Shown here: in pieces, positions 54,473-63,890 of the stretch
How the letters are laid out: every line of letters starts with the position of its first letter
Position numbering within the stretch: the stretch's first letter is position 1
Assembly (NCBI RefSeq): GCF_025515275.1
Contig: NZ_JAOPFU010000001.1
Location: 235,961-299,960, forward strand
DNA: 64,000 nt
From: Catenovulum sp. 2E275
Lineage (GTDB): Bacteria; Pseudomonadota; Gammaproteobacteria; Enterobacterales; Alteromonadaceae
Reading direction: 5' to 3'
Notes under the pieces: generated by a model
What the model was told of the DNA's origin: nothing
The model's input: the letters and a program-made list of their open reading frames with translations, nothing else
Databases searched by the model: none
Program-made: the position numbers and the translations under genes

Positions 54473-55846
54473 ATGAAAAACTATTTAAGTTCTGTCGCTT
54501 GTGCTGTGATGTTGGCTGGTTTACCTCAAGTTGTGGTTGCAGATACTACTGCAAATGGCTACCAGCAGGAGATCGACAATATTGTCGCTAAAATTGAATT
54601 GCCGAATATTCCCGATAAACAAACCAGTATTCTTGAATACGGTGCAGTTGCCAATGATGGCAAAGATGATTTAACTGCGATTCAAACGGCTATCGATACT
54701 TTAGCTAAATCTGGAGGCGGTACGGTTGTCATTCCCGCTGGTGAATGGTTCAGCGCAGGTGCAGTTAATCTTAAAAGCAAAATTAACCTAAAACTAAACG
54801 ACGGTGCTGTACTATTATTTTCTGCCAAACCTGCGGATTATTTACCTGTAGTTAAAACACGCTGGGAAGGGACTGAAATGTATGGCTACTCCCCGTTAAT
54901 TTATGCTGCTAATGTCGAAGATGTCGCAATTACCGGTAAAGGCATAATTGACGGTAATGCAAATAGTGAGTTTCACCCTTGGTATGATTTAGCGCACGAT
55001 GACATGCAAGCTATTCGTACTATGGGCATTAAAGGTACACCGGTAGAGCAAAGACAATTTGGAGAAGGCCATTATTTACGCCCGAGTTTAATTCAGTTTT
55101 TTGGTGCTAAACGAGTATTATTAGAGGGTTATACCAGTAAAAACTCACCATTTTGGGTGAATCATTTAGTCTATTCCGATCATGTAACTGTGCGGGATAT
55201 TAAAGTAGACAGCCATTTACCCAATAACGATGGCATAGATTTAGACTCTGTTAATTATGCTGTGGTTGAAAACAGCCATTTTAGAACAGGTGACGATTCG
55301 GTGGTGATTAAATCTGGGCGCGATAAAGACGGCCGAGATATAGCTAAACCCAGCCGTCATATTGTTGTTAGAAATAATGATATGGGTGGTGAAGATGGCA
55401 TTGGTTTAGGCAGTGAAATGTCGGGTGGAATCAGCCATGTTTATTTTGATAACAATATTTTGCGCAAAGGCAAAGCTGCGATCCGTTTTAAAGGTTCACT
55501 TGATAGAGGTGGATTAGTTGAGCATATTCGAGTTACCAATATGAAAATAGAAGAATTTGATGACTTATTCTGGTTTCAGCTTAACTACCCAGGGGTCATT
55601 GAGGGTGGACATCCATCTACTTATAAAGATATTGTGTTTGAAAATATAGAAGTGGAAAAAGCGACAACTGTATTTGAAATGCACGCATATAAAGATGCGC
55701 CATTGCAAGACATTATATTTAAAAATGTAACGGTAAAAGAGGCTAAAACCCCGTTTGTTTTAGATAATGTGGTTGGATTAAAAATGGATAATCTGAAAAT
55801 AAATGGCCAGAGATTAGATGGCGAACTAAGCTCTGTAAGCAATTGA
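54473..55846 (+). CDS. GH28 polygalacturonase (exo-type likely)
   Basis: 457 residues with a signal peptide (cleavage near ..VVVADT, 23). GH28 active-site motifs are all visible: NNDGIDLDS (Asp253, Asp256), TGDDSVVIKSG (Asp274, Asp275), a GLGSEMSGG replacing the usual GHG His segment as in exo-acting and oligogalacturonide hydrolases, and IRFKGS for RIK. It hydrolyses galacturonate from oligomers, probably in the periplasm. No own pectin operator is visible; transcription may come from receptor 2 through an incomplete terminator or from an unseen promoter. Confidence 0.9.
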   Translation: MKNYLSSVACAVMLAGLPQVVVADTTANGYQQEIDNIVAKIELPNIPDKQTSILEYGAVANDGKDDLTAIQTAIDTLAKSGGGTVVIPAGEWFSAGAVNLKSKINLKLNDGAVLLFSAKPADYLPVVKTRWEGTEMYGYSPLIYAANVEDVAITGKGIIDGNANSEFHPWYDLAHDDMQAIRTMGIKGTPVEQRQFGEGHYLRPSLIQFFGAKRVLLEGYTSKNSPFWVNHLVYSDHVTVRDIKVDSHLPNNDGIDLDSVNYAVVENSHFRTGDDSVVIKSGRDKDGRDIAKPSRHIVVRNNDMGGEDGIGLGSEMSGGISHVYFDNNILRKGKAAIRFKGSLDRGGLVEHIRVTNMKIEEFDDLFWFQLNYPGVIEGGHPSTYKDIVFENIEVEKATTVFEMHAYKDAPLQDIIFKNVTVKEAKTPFVLDNVVGLKMDNLKINGQRLDGELSSVSN

Positions 55847-55923
55847 TCATCACTATAAACTAACCAAAATTTAAGTTGGCAAAGTTGATGAAAAGGTTAA
55901 GCGGCAAACCTTAAATTTGCCGT

Positions 55924-56952
55924 TTAGTTTTCATTAAATCCGGTTGAATCTCTGATCACTAATTCAGGGTGTACCGTACAGTTTTGAATAACTGCCTGAG
56001 GATTATTGCTTTCTATTTTTGCGATTAATTTATTTGCTGCATAAACGGCCATTTGTCGAACCGGACGTTTAATTGTGGTTAATGCAGGAATAATCCGCGA
56101 TGCAAGTAAGTTATCATCGAATCCACAAACCGATAACTGTTCCGGTACTTTTATGTGTAACTCGGCAGCGGCTTTTAATACACCTGAAGCCATTTCATCG
56201 TTATTACAAAAAATAGCGGTTGGTCTGTCGTCTAAAGTAAGTAAATGCCTACCTTTTTCAATGCCACTTTCGTAAAGGTTAGTGCCTTCAATTAAATATT
56301 GATCTGGTAGTGCTCTATCCATATTTTCCATGGTATGAATAAACCCTTCATAACGCTCTTTAGATGAGCGGTAATTAAGTGGGCCTGTGATCATAGAGAT
56401 TTTTTGATGTTTTAGCGAAACCAGAAAACGTGCCATATCAGCGGCGGCATGGCGATCATTTGACATAACAAAGTCGTCAGTTTTTTCTGAGTAACCCGAT
56501 ACCATACGAACATAAGGAATGGCGTTTTCGTCTAACGTTGAGGCTAAATCGTCTACTTCTGACGCTGGTGGTAATAAAATGATACCGTCTAATTTAGAGC
56601 GGCGAACAAAATCTAAAACGTTATCATTTAAATCGGTACTTTTATAGCGACAAGGGTGGACAACCAGCTCGTAACCTTTTTTGCTGCAAAACGATAGAAT
56701 CCCGCGCTGAACTTCATCAATGTAAAGTGCATCAGGGTTATCGTAAACTAAACCTAATAAATAAGAACGGCTCGAAGCTAAGCCCCTAGCTTGTTTATCT
56801 GGCACATAGTTGTACTGCTCGATAATTTTTTCGACTTTTAGCTTGGTTTGTTCACCTACTTTAGGTGATTGATTAATAACCCGAGAGACTGTTCGTTTAG
56901 ACACGCCGGACAGACGTGCAATATCGTTTATCGTTATTTTTTCGTTCGCCAT
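55924..56952 (-). CDS. LacI-family regulator of the pectin genes
   Basis: 342 residues: LacI-type HTH and hinge (about 5-60; ITINDIARLSGVSKRTVSRV) and a periplasmic-binding-protein-like effector domain (about 62-335). It is the only LacI protein in the window. It lies divergent from the gntK operon with a perfect TGCCACCGGTGGCA between them. Even-length palindromes with a central CG are typical LacI-family operators, so it most likely binds all nine sites and its own promoter. The effector is unknown; a galacturonate or KDG-pathway intermediate would fit. Confidence 0.87.
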   Translation of the reverse strand: MANEKITINDIARLSGVSKRTVSRVINQSPKVGEQTKLKVEKIIEQYNYVPDKQARGLASSRSYLLGLVYDNPDALYIDEVQRGILSFCSKKGYELVVHPCRYKSTDLNDNVLDFVRRSKLDGIILLPPASEVDDLASTLDENAIPYVRMVSGYSEKTDDFVMSNDRHAAADMARFLVSLKHQKISMITGPLNYRSSKERYEGFIHTMENMDRALPDQYLIEGTNLYESGIEKGRHLLTLDDRPTAIFCNNDEMASGVLKAAAELHIKVPEQLSVCGFDDNLLASRIIPALTTIKRPVRQMAVYAANKLIAKIESNNPQAVIQNCTVHPELVIRDSTGFNEN

Positions 56953-57064
56953 ATTACTGTAATCTCTTATAATCTAGCCAGTTTTTACCATAAATTAGGC
57001 TTTTGAGCCATCATTTATAGAACCCCATTGAATAAATGACTATTTTTAAACTTTTTATTGACAT

Positions 57065-57078
57065 TGCCACCGGTGGCA
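57065..57078. promoter_or_regulatory. Pectin-regulon operator (perfect palindrome) between lacI-type gene and gntK
   Basis: TGCCACCGGTGGCA, 113 bp from the regulator start and 162 bp from gntK; likely autoregulation and control of the nickel-enzyme operon. Confidence 0.85.
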
Positions 57079-57239
57079 TAATATATTATTTAACATCAAA
57101 AGTTAAATAAAATTTAATAAATATTATTATTTTTTACTATTTTCAGTTAAATAATGGTCAATTTTTGACTTTAATTAGAGTTAACTCGAACAAGGGTTAG
57201 TTTGTCTAACCCATATAAAACGGGTCTGTTGGAGTTTTT

Positions 57240-57722
57240 ATGATTTACGTGGTGATGGGTGTTAGCGGGTGTGGAAAATCGTCTATCGGACAAGCATTGG
57301 CTGACAAATTAAATGTTAATTTTTATGATGCGGATGACTTTCATAGCAAATCATCGGTTGAAAAAATGTCAAATGGCATTCCATTAACCGATGAGGACAG
57401 ATTACCTTGGTTAACTAATCTTGCCGAGCAAATGGTATCGTGGAATCAGCAAGGTGGCGCTGTATTAGCCTGTTCTGCATTAAAACAAAAATATCGTGAA
57501 TGGTTATCTCAGCCTCAACCGGATCAAGTCACTTTTGTTTATTTGCAAGGTAGTTTTGAGTTAATTTCAAATCGTTTAGCGGCACGTAAAGGTCATTTTA
57601 TGAGCGCTAAATTATTAACTTCACAATTTGAGACACTTGAAGAGCCAACAGATGCTATTATTGTCAGTATCGAGCCTCAGCCGGCCGAAATTGTTGAACA
57701 AATTTTACAGGAAATAAAATAA
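57240..57722 (+). CDS. gntK: Gluconokinase
   Basis: 160 residues with P-loop GVSGCGKS (7-14), then YDADDFHS and the LTDEDRLPWL motif of GntK/IdnK. It phosphorylates D-gluconate to 6-phosphogluconate. It is the first gene of a tight operon; its stop codon shares one base with the start of the LarA homologue (TAATG). GGAG ribosome site. Gluconate formation in the same pathway is implied. Confidence 0.92.
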   Translation: MIYVVMGVSGCGKSSIGQALADKLNVNFYDADDFHSKSSVEKMSNGIPLTDEDRLPWLTNLAEQMVSWNQQGGAVLACSALKQKYREWLSQPQPDQVTFVYLQGSFELISNRLAARKGHFMSAKLLTSQFETLEEPTDAIIVSIEPQPAEIVEQILQEIK

Positions 57723-59014
57723 TGTCTTATCCAATTCATAATGTTGACACAGATAAAACGATTTCAGATGCTGATTTAACGGTTATTTTAGACGAATTTA
57801 TTGCCCAAAAAGCAGCGACTGCAAAGCGTGTTTTATTATTACCACCAGACATTACGCGTTTTTATTCAAAAGCGGGTTTTATCTCTAACTATTTGTATCA
57901 AAAGTTAAAAGATCAGGCCGAAGTTTATTTATTACCAGCACTAGGCACACATGATCCGATGAGCGATGGTGAAATTGATGCAATGTTTGGCACTGAAATT
58001 CCAAAAGAGCGTTTTTTACCGCACAGATGGCGCACCGATGTGGTTAAGTTTGGTGAAATTAGCTCAGACCGTATGTTGGAATTATCTGAAGGTAAACTCG
58101 ATTACGCCATGGATGTTGCCGCCAATAAATTATTGGTTGAAGGCAACTGGGACTTAATTGTTTCGGTCGGTCAAATAGTGCCACACGAAGTAATTGGTAT
58201 GGCAAATTACACTAAAAACATTTTAGTTGGCGTGGGTGGCTCAGATACCATTCATAAATCTCACTTTTTAGGTGCGGTTTATGGCATGGAGCGCATTATG
58301 GGTCAGGTTAATACGCCAGTGCGTCAAGCCTTAAACGAAGGATTTGATCAATATTTACGGCACTTACCAATCGAGTTTATTTTAACTGTGTTAGGTAATA
58401 AAAACGATAAGTTAGCTTTACAAGGTGTATTTTGTGGTAATCAGGATGAAACCTATGTTGAAGCCTGTAAATTAAGCCAAAAATTAAACCTAAATTTATT
58501 AGATAAGCCGATTAAAAAAGCCGTGGTGTATTTAGAACCATCAGAATTTAAAACCACTTGGTTAGGTAATAAATCAATTTATCGTACACGCATGGCAATG
58601 GCTGATGAAGGTGAATTGATTGTCTTAGCACCAGCACTTCATCGTTTTGGTGAAGATATGGCAATCGATAAATTAATTCGTGAATTTGGCTATAAAACGA
58701 CAGATGAAACCTTAGAAGCGGTTAAAAATAACCCTGAATTAGCGAATAATTTATCTGCTGCGGCGCATTTAATTCATGGTACAACCGATAATCGTTTTTC
58801 GGTGACATATTGCCCTAAAGATGGTGTTTCAAAAGAAGAAATTGAGTCAGTCAATTATAACTATTGTCATTATGATGAAATGACCAAAAAATATCCGATT
58901 GAAACTTTAAAAGATGGTTGGAATACCATGCCAGACGGTGAAGAAATCTTTTACGTGAGCAATCCTGCATTAGGTTTGTGGGCGTTTAAGGAGAAATTTG
59001 TTGAAGCTAAATAA
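57722..59014 (+). CDS. LarA-superfamily nickel-pincer enzyme, probable D-gluconate/D-mannonate 2-epimerase
   Basis: 430 residues, two-domain LarA fold. Key positions of lactate racemase are kept: DITR (43-46), GTH (His77), VPH (His155), TKN (Lys165, the lysine that ties the pincer nucleotide) and TIHKSH (His178, nickel ligand). The usual SGGAKG stretch reads MANYTKN, so the substrate pocket differs from lactate racemase. A LarA-superfamily member that 2-epimerises D-gluconate has been described (GntE). The gntK, gnd and uxaE neighbours make gluconate/mannonate the best guess; another aldonate is possible. It needs LarB, LarC and LarE, encoded directly downstream. Confidence 0.82.
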   Translation: MSYPIHNVDTDKTISDADLTVILDEFIAQKAATAKRVLLLPPDITRFYSKAGFISNYLYQKLKDQAEVYLLPALGTHDPMSDGEIDAMFGTEIPKERFLPHRWRTDVVKFGEISSDRMLELSEGKLDYAMDVAANKLLVEGNWDLIVSVGQIVPHEVIGMANYTKNILVGVGGSDTIHKSHFLGAVYGMERIMGQVNTPVRQALNEGFDQYLRHLPIEFILTVLGNKNDKLALQGVFCGNQDETYVEACKLSQKLNLNLLDKPIKKAVVYLEPSEFKTTWLGNKSIYRTRMAMADEGELIVLAPALHRFGEDMAIDKLIREFGYKTTDETLEAVKNNPELANNLSAAAHLIHGTTDNRFSVTYCPKDGVSKEEIESVNYNYCHYDEMTKKYPIETLKDGWNTMPDGEEIFYVSNPALGLWAFKEKFVEAK

Positions 59015-60320
59015 GGTTGATTTACTGCACTTAGATGTTGCCGGTGGTATTGCTGGCGATATGTTTATAGCTGCGTGTTTAGATGCTTTTCCTGAGTTAG
59101 CCGATGGGGTTAAACACATGGCTGAGCATTTATTGCCACAAAGTGCAGGCACTATCACTTTTTTTAGAGATGTGAATGCTGGGATTAGTTGTCAGCGGGT
59201 TGAGTTAAAATCGGCGACAGAGCAAGATAATCATCATAGTTGTGATCATGCTAATGAGGTACATCAGCATAATCATGGGCATACCCATGATCACAGCCAT
59301 GAGCATTCGCATCAACATAGTCATTCCCACAAACATGAACACAGCGCAGAGACAACGTATATTGCGTTAAAAAATAAAATTGAAACCTCAGGCATTCGTA
59401 ACAATGTTATCCAAATTGCAGTTGATATTTTAACGATTTTGGCAAAGGCGGAAGCAAAGATTCACGCTACTGATATTAATCAGGTGCATTTTCATGAGTT
59501 AGCAGACTGGGATTCATTGTTTGATGTGGTGGGTGCGGCTTATATTATCGATGCGTTAAATCAAGCTAAATGGTCGATCTCCAGCTTGCCTTTAGGTGGC
59601 GGCTTGGTTAAAACTCAGCATGGTTTAATTCCGGTACCGGCTCCGGCAACGGCTGAAATATTAAAAGGTTTTGAATTTAGAGACGATGGCATTCAAGGGG
59701 AGCGAATTACCCCAACCGGTGCTGCTATTTTAAAGTATTTACAATTAAATAAGCTGTTATTGGATAAACCAAAACGTCAGCTAATTCAAACTGGTTATGG
59801 TGGCGGTAGTAAGCGTTTTGCTAATATGCCCAATATTTTACGTGTTATGGCGTATCAAACTGAGCAAGTTAGCTGTGATAGCCTGACTGAATATGAGCAG
59901 GTTATACAACTCAGTTTTGATGTCGATGATATGACCCAGGAAGAATTAGCTTGGGCAACCGATAAACTCAGAGCGGAATCTGATTTGATTGATTTGTCTG
60001 TTAATTCAGCTCGGGGTAAAAAGAATCGCTTAGTTGAGCAGGTGAATATTTTACTGAAAGAAACGCATCTTGATTCAGTAATTAAAGACTGTTTTAGATA
60101 TACTTCAACGATTGGTGTTAGGTGGCAAAAGTTAAATCGATTGTGTTTATTAAGATCGCAACACTCAGTATTATTAGATGATGACGCTTATTCAGTTAAA
60201 CAAGTGATGCGCCCTGCGCTGGATAATTCGAGTTATCCAACCAATAAAGTTGAGAGTGATGATTTAGCAAGCTGTAAGACACTTGCGCAAAGACGTAAAT
60301 TAAAACAGCAGATTGAATGA
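58998..60320 (+). CDS. larC: Nickel-pincer cofactor biosynthesis protein LarC
   Basis: 440 residues in one frame (in lactobacilli the gene is read through a frameshift). The N-terminal LHLDVAGGIAGDMFIAA is characteristic of the family. A His-rich stretch (about 79-115, 17 His) probably holds nickel. VHFHELADWDSLFDVVG and LPLGGGLVKT follow, then the C-terminal CTP-binding domain with FDVDDMTQEE. It inserts Ni into the pincer nucleotide. It starts at a TTG with AAGGAG seven bases upstream, overlapping the end of the epimerase gene by 17 bases. Confidence 0.92.
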   Translation: MLKLNKVDLLHLDVAGGIAGDMFIAACLDAFPELADGVKHMAEHLLPQSAGTITFFRDVNAGISCQRVELKSATEQDNHHSCDHANEVHQHNHGHTHDHSHEHSHQHSHSHKHEHSAETTYIALKNKIETSGIRNNVIQIAVDILTILAKAEAKIHATDINQVHFHELADWDSLFDVVGAAYIIDALNQAKWSISSLPLGGGLVKTQHGLIPVPAPATAEILKGFEFRDDGIQGERITPTGAAILKYLQLNKLLLDKPKRQLIQTGYGGGSKRFANMPNILRVMAYQTEQVSCDSLTEYEQVIQLSFDVDDMTQEELAWATDKLRAESDLIDLSVNSARGKKNRLVEQVNILLKETHLDSVIKDCFRYTSTIGVRWQKLNRLCLLRSQHSVLLDDDAYSVKQVMRPALDNSSYPTNKVESDDLASCKTLAQRRKLKQQIE

Positions 60321-60327
60321 GTAAAGC

Positions 60328-61134
60328 ATGAGCCAAATAAATCAGAAGTTAGATAACTTGGTTAACGTATTAAATCAGTACCCTGAGCTGGCAATTGCGG
60401 TAAGCGGTGGGGTTGATAGTATGCTGTTGATGTATGTTGCACATAAGTTTTCAACAACACAGGCAACCGCTATTCATGCTTATTCACCGGCTGTGCCAAG
60501 TGGTGCATTAACCCTGATTAATCAATATGCAGAAAATGAAACTTGGTCATTACAATTAATTGATGCTCAAGAATTAACCGACGAACGCTATCGAGAAAAC
60601 CCAGTAAATCGTTGTTATTATTGTAAATCTAAACTTTATCAGCGAATTGGTGAGGTGTATGCGAAAACAGTTGCTTCCGGTACTAATTTAGATGATTTAG
60701 GTGATTATCGACCCGGTTTAACCGCAGCGGCCGAAAATAAAATTGTTCAGCCGTATGTTGATGCAAACTTGTCTAAAGCCGATATTTATCAGTTAGCTGC
60801 CGATTTAAACTTAACTGATCTAAAACAATTACCGGCACAGCCATGTTTAGCCAGCCGGTTAGAAACAGGTATTGAGGTTGACAGTATTAAGCTCGGTTTT
60901 ATTGATTTAGTTGAACAAAAAATAAAAGCTTTTATGCAATCTCAAGAAACCGTGAGATGCCGCTTAACCCATCAAGGGGTATATGTTGAACTGGGGTCAA
61001 TTCCAAAAGAGCCAATGCTGTCAGATATGATGAATGCAGTGAAGCTTGAGTGCGATAAACAGGGGTATATTTTCTCTGGTGTTAAGCATTATCAAAAAGG
61101 TTCGGCTTTTATTCATCCTGGTGTAAAGGTTTAA
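60328..61134 (+). CDS. larE: Sulfur transferase LarE (three-cysteine type)
   Basis: 268 residues. The PP-loop SGGVDS (26-31) adenylates the pyridinium dicarboxylate. Cysteines at 96 and 99 (NRCYYCK) and 173 (QPCLASR) match the three-Cys LarE class reported to carry a [4Fe-4S] cluster and transfer sulfur catalytically, rather than the single-Cys class that sacrifices its own cysteine. It gives the dithio-pincer nucleotide used by the LarA-type enzyme. It follows larC by 7 bases. Confidence 0.92.
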   Translation: MSQINQKLDNLVNVLNQYPELAIAVSGGVDSMLLMYVAHKFSTTQATAIHAYSPAVPSGALTLINQYAENETWSLQLIDAQELTDERYRENPVNRCYYCKSKLYQRIGEVYAKTVASGTNLDDLGDYRPGLTAAAENKIVQPYVDANLSKADIYQLAADLNLTDLKQLPAQPCLASRLETGIEVDSIKLGFIDLVEQKIKAFMQSQETVRCRLTHQGVYVELGSIPKEPMLSDMMNAVKLECDKQGYIFSGVKHYQKGSAFIHPGVKV

Positions 61135-61136
61135 TT

Positions 61137-61811
61137 ATGCAGGAATTTAGTTGGGATACCGACAGGCAAGCCCGAACCGGTATCGAAGAAGCAGTTTATT
61201 GTGAAGGTAAAAGCATTGCTCAAATTAGGCATATTTTACAATTTCATCAGCAAAATCAAACGCAGGTTTTATTAACCCGTTTTTCAGCAGAGCAGCATAA
61301 TGCTTTAGCTGGTGAATTTGCGACTCAACTTGAGTATTGTGAACAAGGTAAAATCGCCATTTTTGGTGAACCTAAGCCAGTTATAAACCGCTCAGATATT
61401 TGCATAGTCACTGCTGGCACATCAGATGTCGCGCTCGCTAAAGAAGCGCAGGTGACTTTAAAATATCATGGTTTTGAAAGTCCGATTATTGCAGATGTGG
61501 GTGTAGCCGGTTTACACAGGCTATTGAATAAACTGGATGAAATTAAACAATATAAACTGGTGATTGCTGTTGCCGGTATGGAAGGCGCATTATTTAGTGT
61601 ATTAGCTGGTTTAATTAAAGCGCCGGTGATTGCAGTACCAAGCTCGGTTGGTTATGGCGTTTCGGTGAACGGACAAAGTGCGCTGAGCAGTGCGTTATCA
61701 GCCTGTGCACCGGGCATTTTAACGGTTAATATTGATAATGCTTTTGGCGCAGCGATTGCTGCGGTGAAAACGTTAAATATGTTTCATGCCTGTGCGGAGC
61801 AAGAAAAATGA
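61137..61811 (+). CDS. larB: Pincer cofactor biosynthesis protein LarB
   Basis: 224 residues. The N-terminal helical part with DTDRQARTGIEEAVYCEGKS leads into a PurE/AIR-carboxylase-like domain (about 85-215) with AGTSDVALAKEA, VAGMEGALFS and PSSVGYGVS. It carboxylates and hydrolyses nicotinic acid adenine dinucleotide, the first step of the cofactor. It overlaps the following permease gene by four bases (ATGA). Confidence 0.92.
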   Translation: MQEFSWDTDRQARTGIEEAVYCEGKSIAQIRHILQFHQQNQTQVLLTRFSAEQHNALAGEFATQLEYCEQGKIAIFGEPKPVINRSDICIVTAGTSDVALAKEAQVTLKYHGFESPIIADVGVAGLHRLLNKLDEIKQYKLVIAVAGMEGALFSVLAGLIKAPVIAVPSSVGYGVSVNGQSALSSALSACAPGILTVNIDNAFGAAIAAVKTLNMFHACAEQEK

Positions 61812-62461
61812 ACGAAATAGTCTTGTTATTTGGTGCGCTTGCGTTGGGTTTAGTGCACGCATTGGATGCAGATCATGTGATGGCGGTTTCAGTTTTATCC
61901 AGTAAAGAAAATAAGTTTTTAGCGATTGTAAAAAGCGCATTAAAATGGGGCAGTGGTCATGGCCTAATTTTAACCTTGGTTGGGATCTTATTTATTTGGT
62001 TGGATTATGGGTTAAATGATGCGCTGGTTGCTTCAGCGGAAAATTTAGCTGGCATTATTTTAATTGTTTTGGGTGTTGCAACCCTGTTGCGAATATGTAA
62101 AGGTAAGCTACAGTTATCTAATCATACTCATGGTCAGGTAAAGCATACACACTGGATCAAAAAGTATGTAGGTCAAAAAACGCATAACCATACGCCGGTT
62201 TTTGTCGGCATGGTGCATGGGTTAGCTGGAAGCGCGCCTATTATTGCGATTACGCCTATGCTGATGCAAACCAGTGCAGTATACGCAACTGCCTATATTA
62301 TTTTATTCAGTTTAGGATGTATTTTGGGGATGGCGTTTTTTGCTCTTATTTGGGGTAAGTTATGCCAAAAAGTTCAGACTCTTGAGCAATGGATAATCAA
62401 TTTAAGCCATGCGGTTCTAGGTGGATTATCAATTAGTTTAGGTTTTTATTGGTTAAGTTAA
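61808..62461 (+). CDS. Nickel permease, NiCoT/HupE-UreH type
   Basis: 217 residues, about six membrane helices. The first helix holds HALDADH (17-23), the HX4DH nickel/cobalt signature, and GSGHG follows in the next helix. A His-containing cytoplasmic loop (HTHGQVKHTHW, HNHT) lies about 105-128. The coupled start with larB and the presence of a nickel enzyme in the operon argue strongly for Ni uptake. The precise family name (NicO, UreH or NiCoT) is left open. Confidence 0.83.
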   Translation: MNEIVLLFGALALGLVHALDADHVMAVSVLSSKENKFLAIVKSALKWGSGHGLILTLVGILFIWLDYGLNDALVASAENLAGIILIVLGVATLLRICKGKLQLSNHTHGQVKHTHWIKKYVGQKTHNHTPVFVGMVHGLAGSAPIIAITPMLMQTSAVYATAYIILFSLGCILGMAFFALIWGKLCQKVQTLEQWIINLSHAVLGGLSISLGFYWLS

Positions 62462-62520
62462 ATATTGTATTTAACTATTGGTTTTTTCAGCGGTTTTTGC
62501 TGTTTTTTTTGCGCTGGTTA

Positions 62521-62534
62521 TGCCACCGGTAGCA
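62521..62534. promoter_or_regulatory. Pectin-regulon operator upstream of uxaE
   Basis: TGCCACCGGTAGCA, 40 bp before the start codon; close enough for direct repression. Confidence 0.82.
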
Positions 62535-62574
62535 TTAAGCAATTAAAAACCGCTTTAACAAAAAAGGTGAAGGT

Positions 62575-63822
62575 ATGTTAAAAATTGAAAAGTATACTAT
62601 TGGTGTAGGTGATAGATTTGGTCATCAGGCAGAAGCTCAATTACAGGCGATGATTGATGCTAAAGCAAAATTAGGTGTTGATATTTATCCGGTTTGGAAC
62701 AAGTCAAACCGTGAACACCAAATTATCGGTACTGTTCCTCAAAGCTTACGCGACGAAGCAGATGCAGCTGTAAAAGTTAAAGGTTGGGATAAACCTTATT
62801 TTGTTGATGCTGACCACATTCAATTAGGTACAGTTGACTCTTTTATTGCTTGTAGTGACTTTTTTACTTTAGACGTAGCAGAGCAAATTGGCTTAGCTGC
62901 GCCAGAAGCTGACATTGAAGCTTTTGTTAAAGCGCAGGCTAAATATATCGGCGAATTACAAATCCCGGGTATTGAAGAAACTTTCCATGTAACTGAAGAT
63001 AATGTTCGTGCAATTGCCAAAGAATTTTTAGGTGCAGTTAAATTAGCAAAACAGATTTTTGAAAAAATCAGTGCAAATAAATCAGCTCCTTTTGTGACCG
63101 AAGTTTCAATGGATGAATGTGAAAACCCACAAACACCATTAGAATTATTCTTTATCTTAAGTGCGATTGCTCAAGAGGGTATTCCAGCTCAAACGGTTGC
63201 ACCTAAATTCACTGGCCGTTTTAACAAGGGTGTGGATTATGTTGGTGATGTTGCTCAATTCGACAAAGAATTTGATCAAGATTTAGCGGTAATTGCTTTT
63301 GCAATCAAAGAGTTTGGCTTACCAGAAACATTAAAGTTAAGTGTTCACTCAGGTTCAGATAAATTCTCTATTTATGAGTCAATCGGTAAAAACTTGAAAA
63401 AACATAACGCTGGTATCCACTTAAAAACAGCTGGTACAACTTGGTTAGAAGAGTTAATCGGTTTAGCTGAAGCTGGTGGCGAAGGTTTAGTTATTGCAAA
63501 AGAAGTATATGCAGCTTCAATTGCTAACTACGAAGCATTATGTGCACCGTATGCAACCGTTATCGATATTGATGCAAGCAAACTACCAACAGCTGAAGCC
63601 GTTAACGACTGGACAAGCGATCAATATGTAAATGCTTTACGTCATGATTTAGATCACCCTGAATATAACCCTAACGTTCGTCAATTATTGCACGTAGGTT
63701 ATAAAGTGGCAGCACAAATGGGCGACCGTTATTTACAAGCGTTAAAAGATAACAAAGCTATCGTAGGTAAAAACGTAACAGAAAATATCTACGATCGTCA
63801 CATTAGCCGTATTTTTGGTTAA
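62575..63822 (+). CDS. uxaE: Tagaturonate/fructuronate epimerase
   Basis: 415 residues matching the UxaE family over the full length (start KIEKYTIGVGDRFGHQAEAQ; later FVDADHIQL, PKFTGRFNKGVDYVGDV, and LSVHSGSDKFSIYE). It interconverts D-tagaturonate and D-fructuronate and so routes galacturonate into the fructuronate/mannonate branch without UxaB and UxaA. It has its own operator-controlled promoter. AAGGTG ribosome site. A terminator separates it from gnd. Confidence 0.9.
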   Translation: MLKIEKYTIGVGDRFGHQAEAQLQAMIDAKAKLGVDIYPVWNKSNREHQIIGTVPQSLRDEADAAVKVKGWDKPYFVDADHIQLGTVDSFIACSDFFTLDVAEQIGLAAPEADIEAFVKAQAKYIGELQIPGIEETFHVTEDNVRAIAKEFLGAVKLAKQIFEKISANKSAPFVTEVSMDECENPQTPLELFFILSAIAQEGIPAQTVAPKFTGRFNKGVDYVGDVAQFDKEFDQDLAVIAFAIKEFGLPETLKLSVHSGSDKFSIYESIGKNLKKHNAGIHLKTAGTTWLEELIGLAEAGGEGLVIAKEVYAASIANYEALCAPYATVIDIDASKLPTAEAVNDWTSDQYVNALRHDLDHPEYNPNVRQLLHVGYKVAAQMGDRYLQALKDNKAIVGKNVTENIYDRHISRIFG

Positions 63823-63833
63823 TACTGACATTA

Positions 63834-63864
63834 AAAACAACTGAGCTAAACGCTCAGTTGTTTT
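63834..63864 (+). terminator. Rho-independent terminator between uxaE and gnd
   Basis: AAAACAACTGAGC and GCTCAGTTGTTTT stem with a short loop and TTTT tail. Confidence 0.85.
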
Positions 63865-63890
63865 CTTAAAGCTTAGGAGAATATTACACG

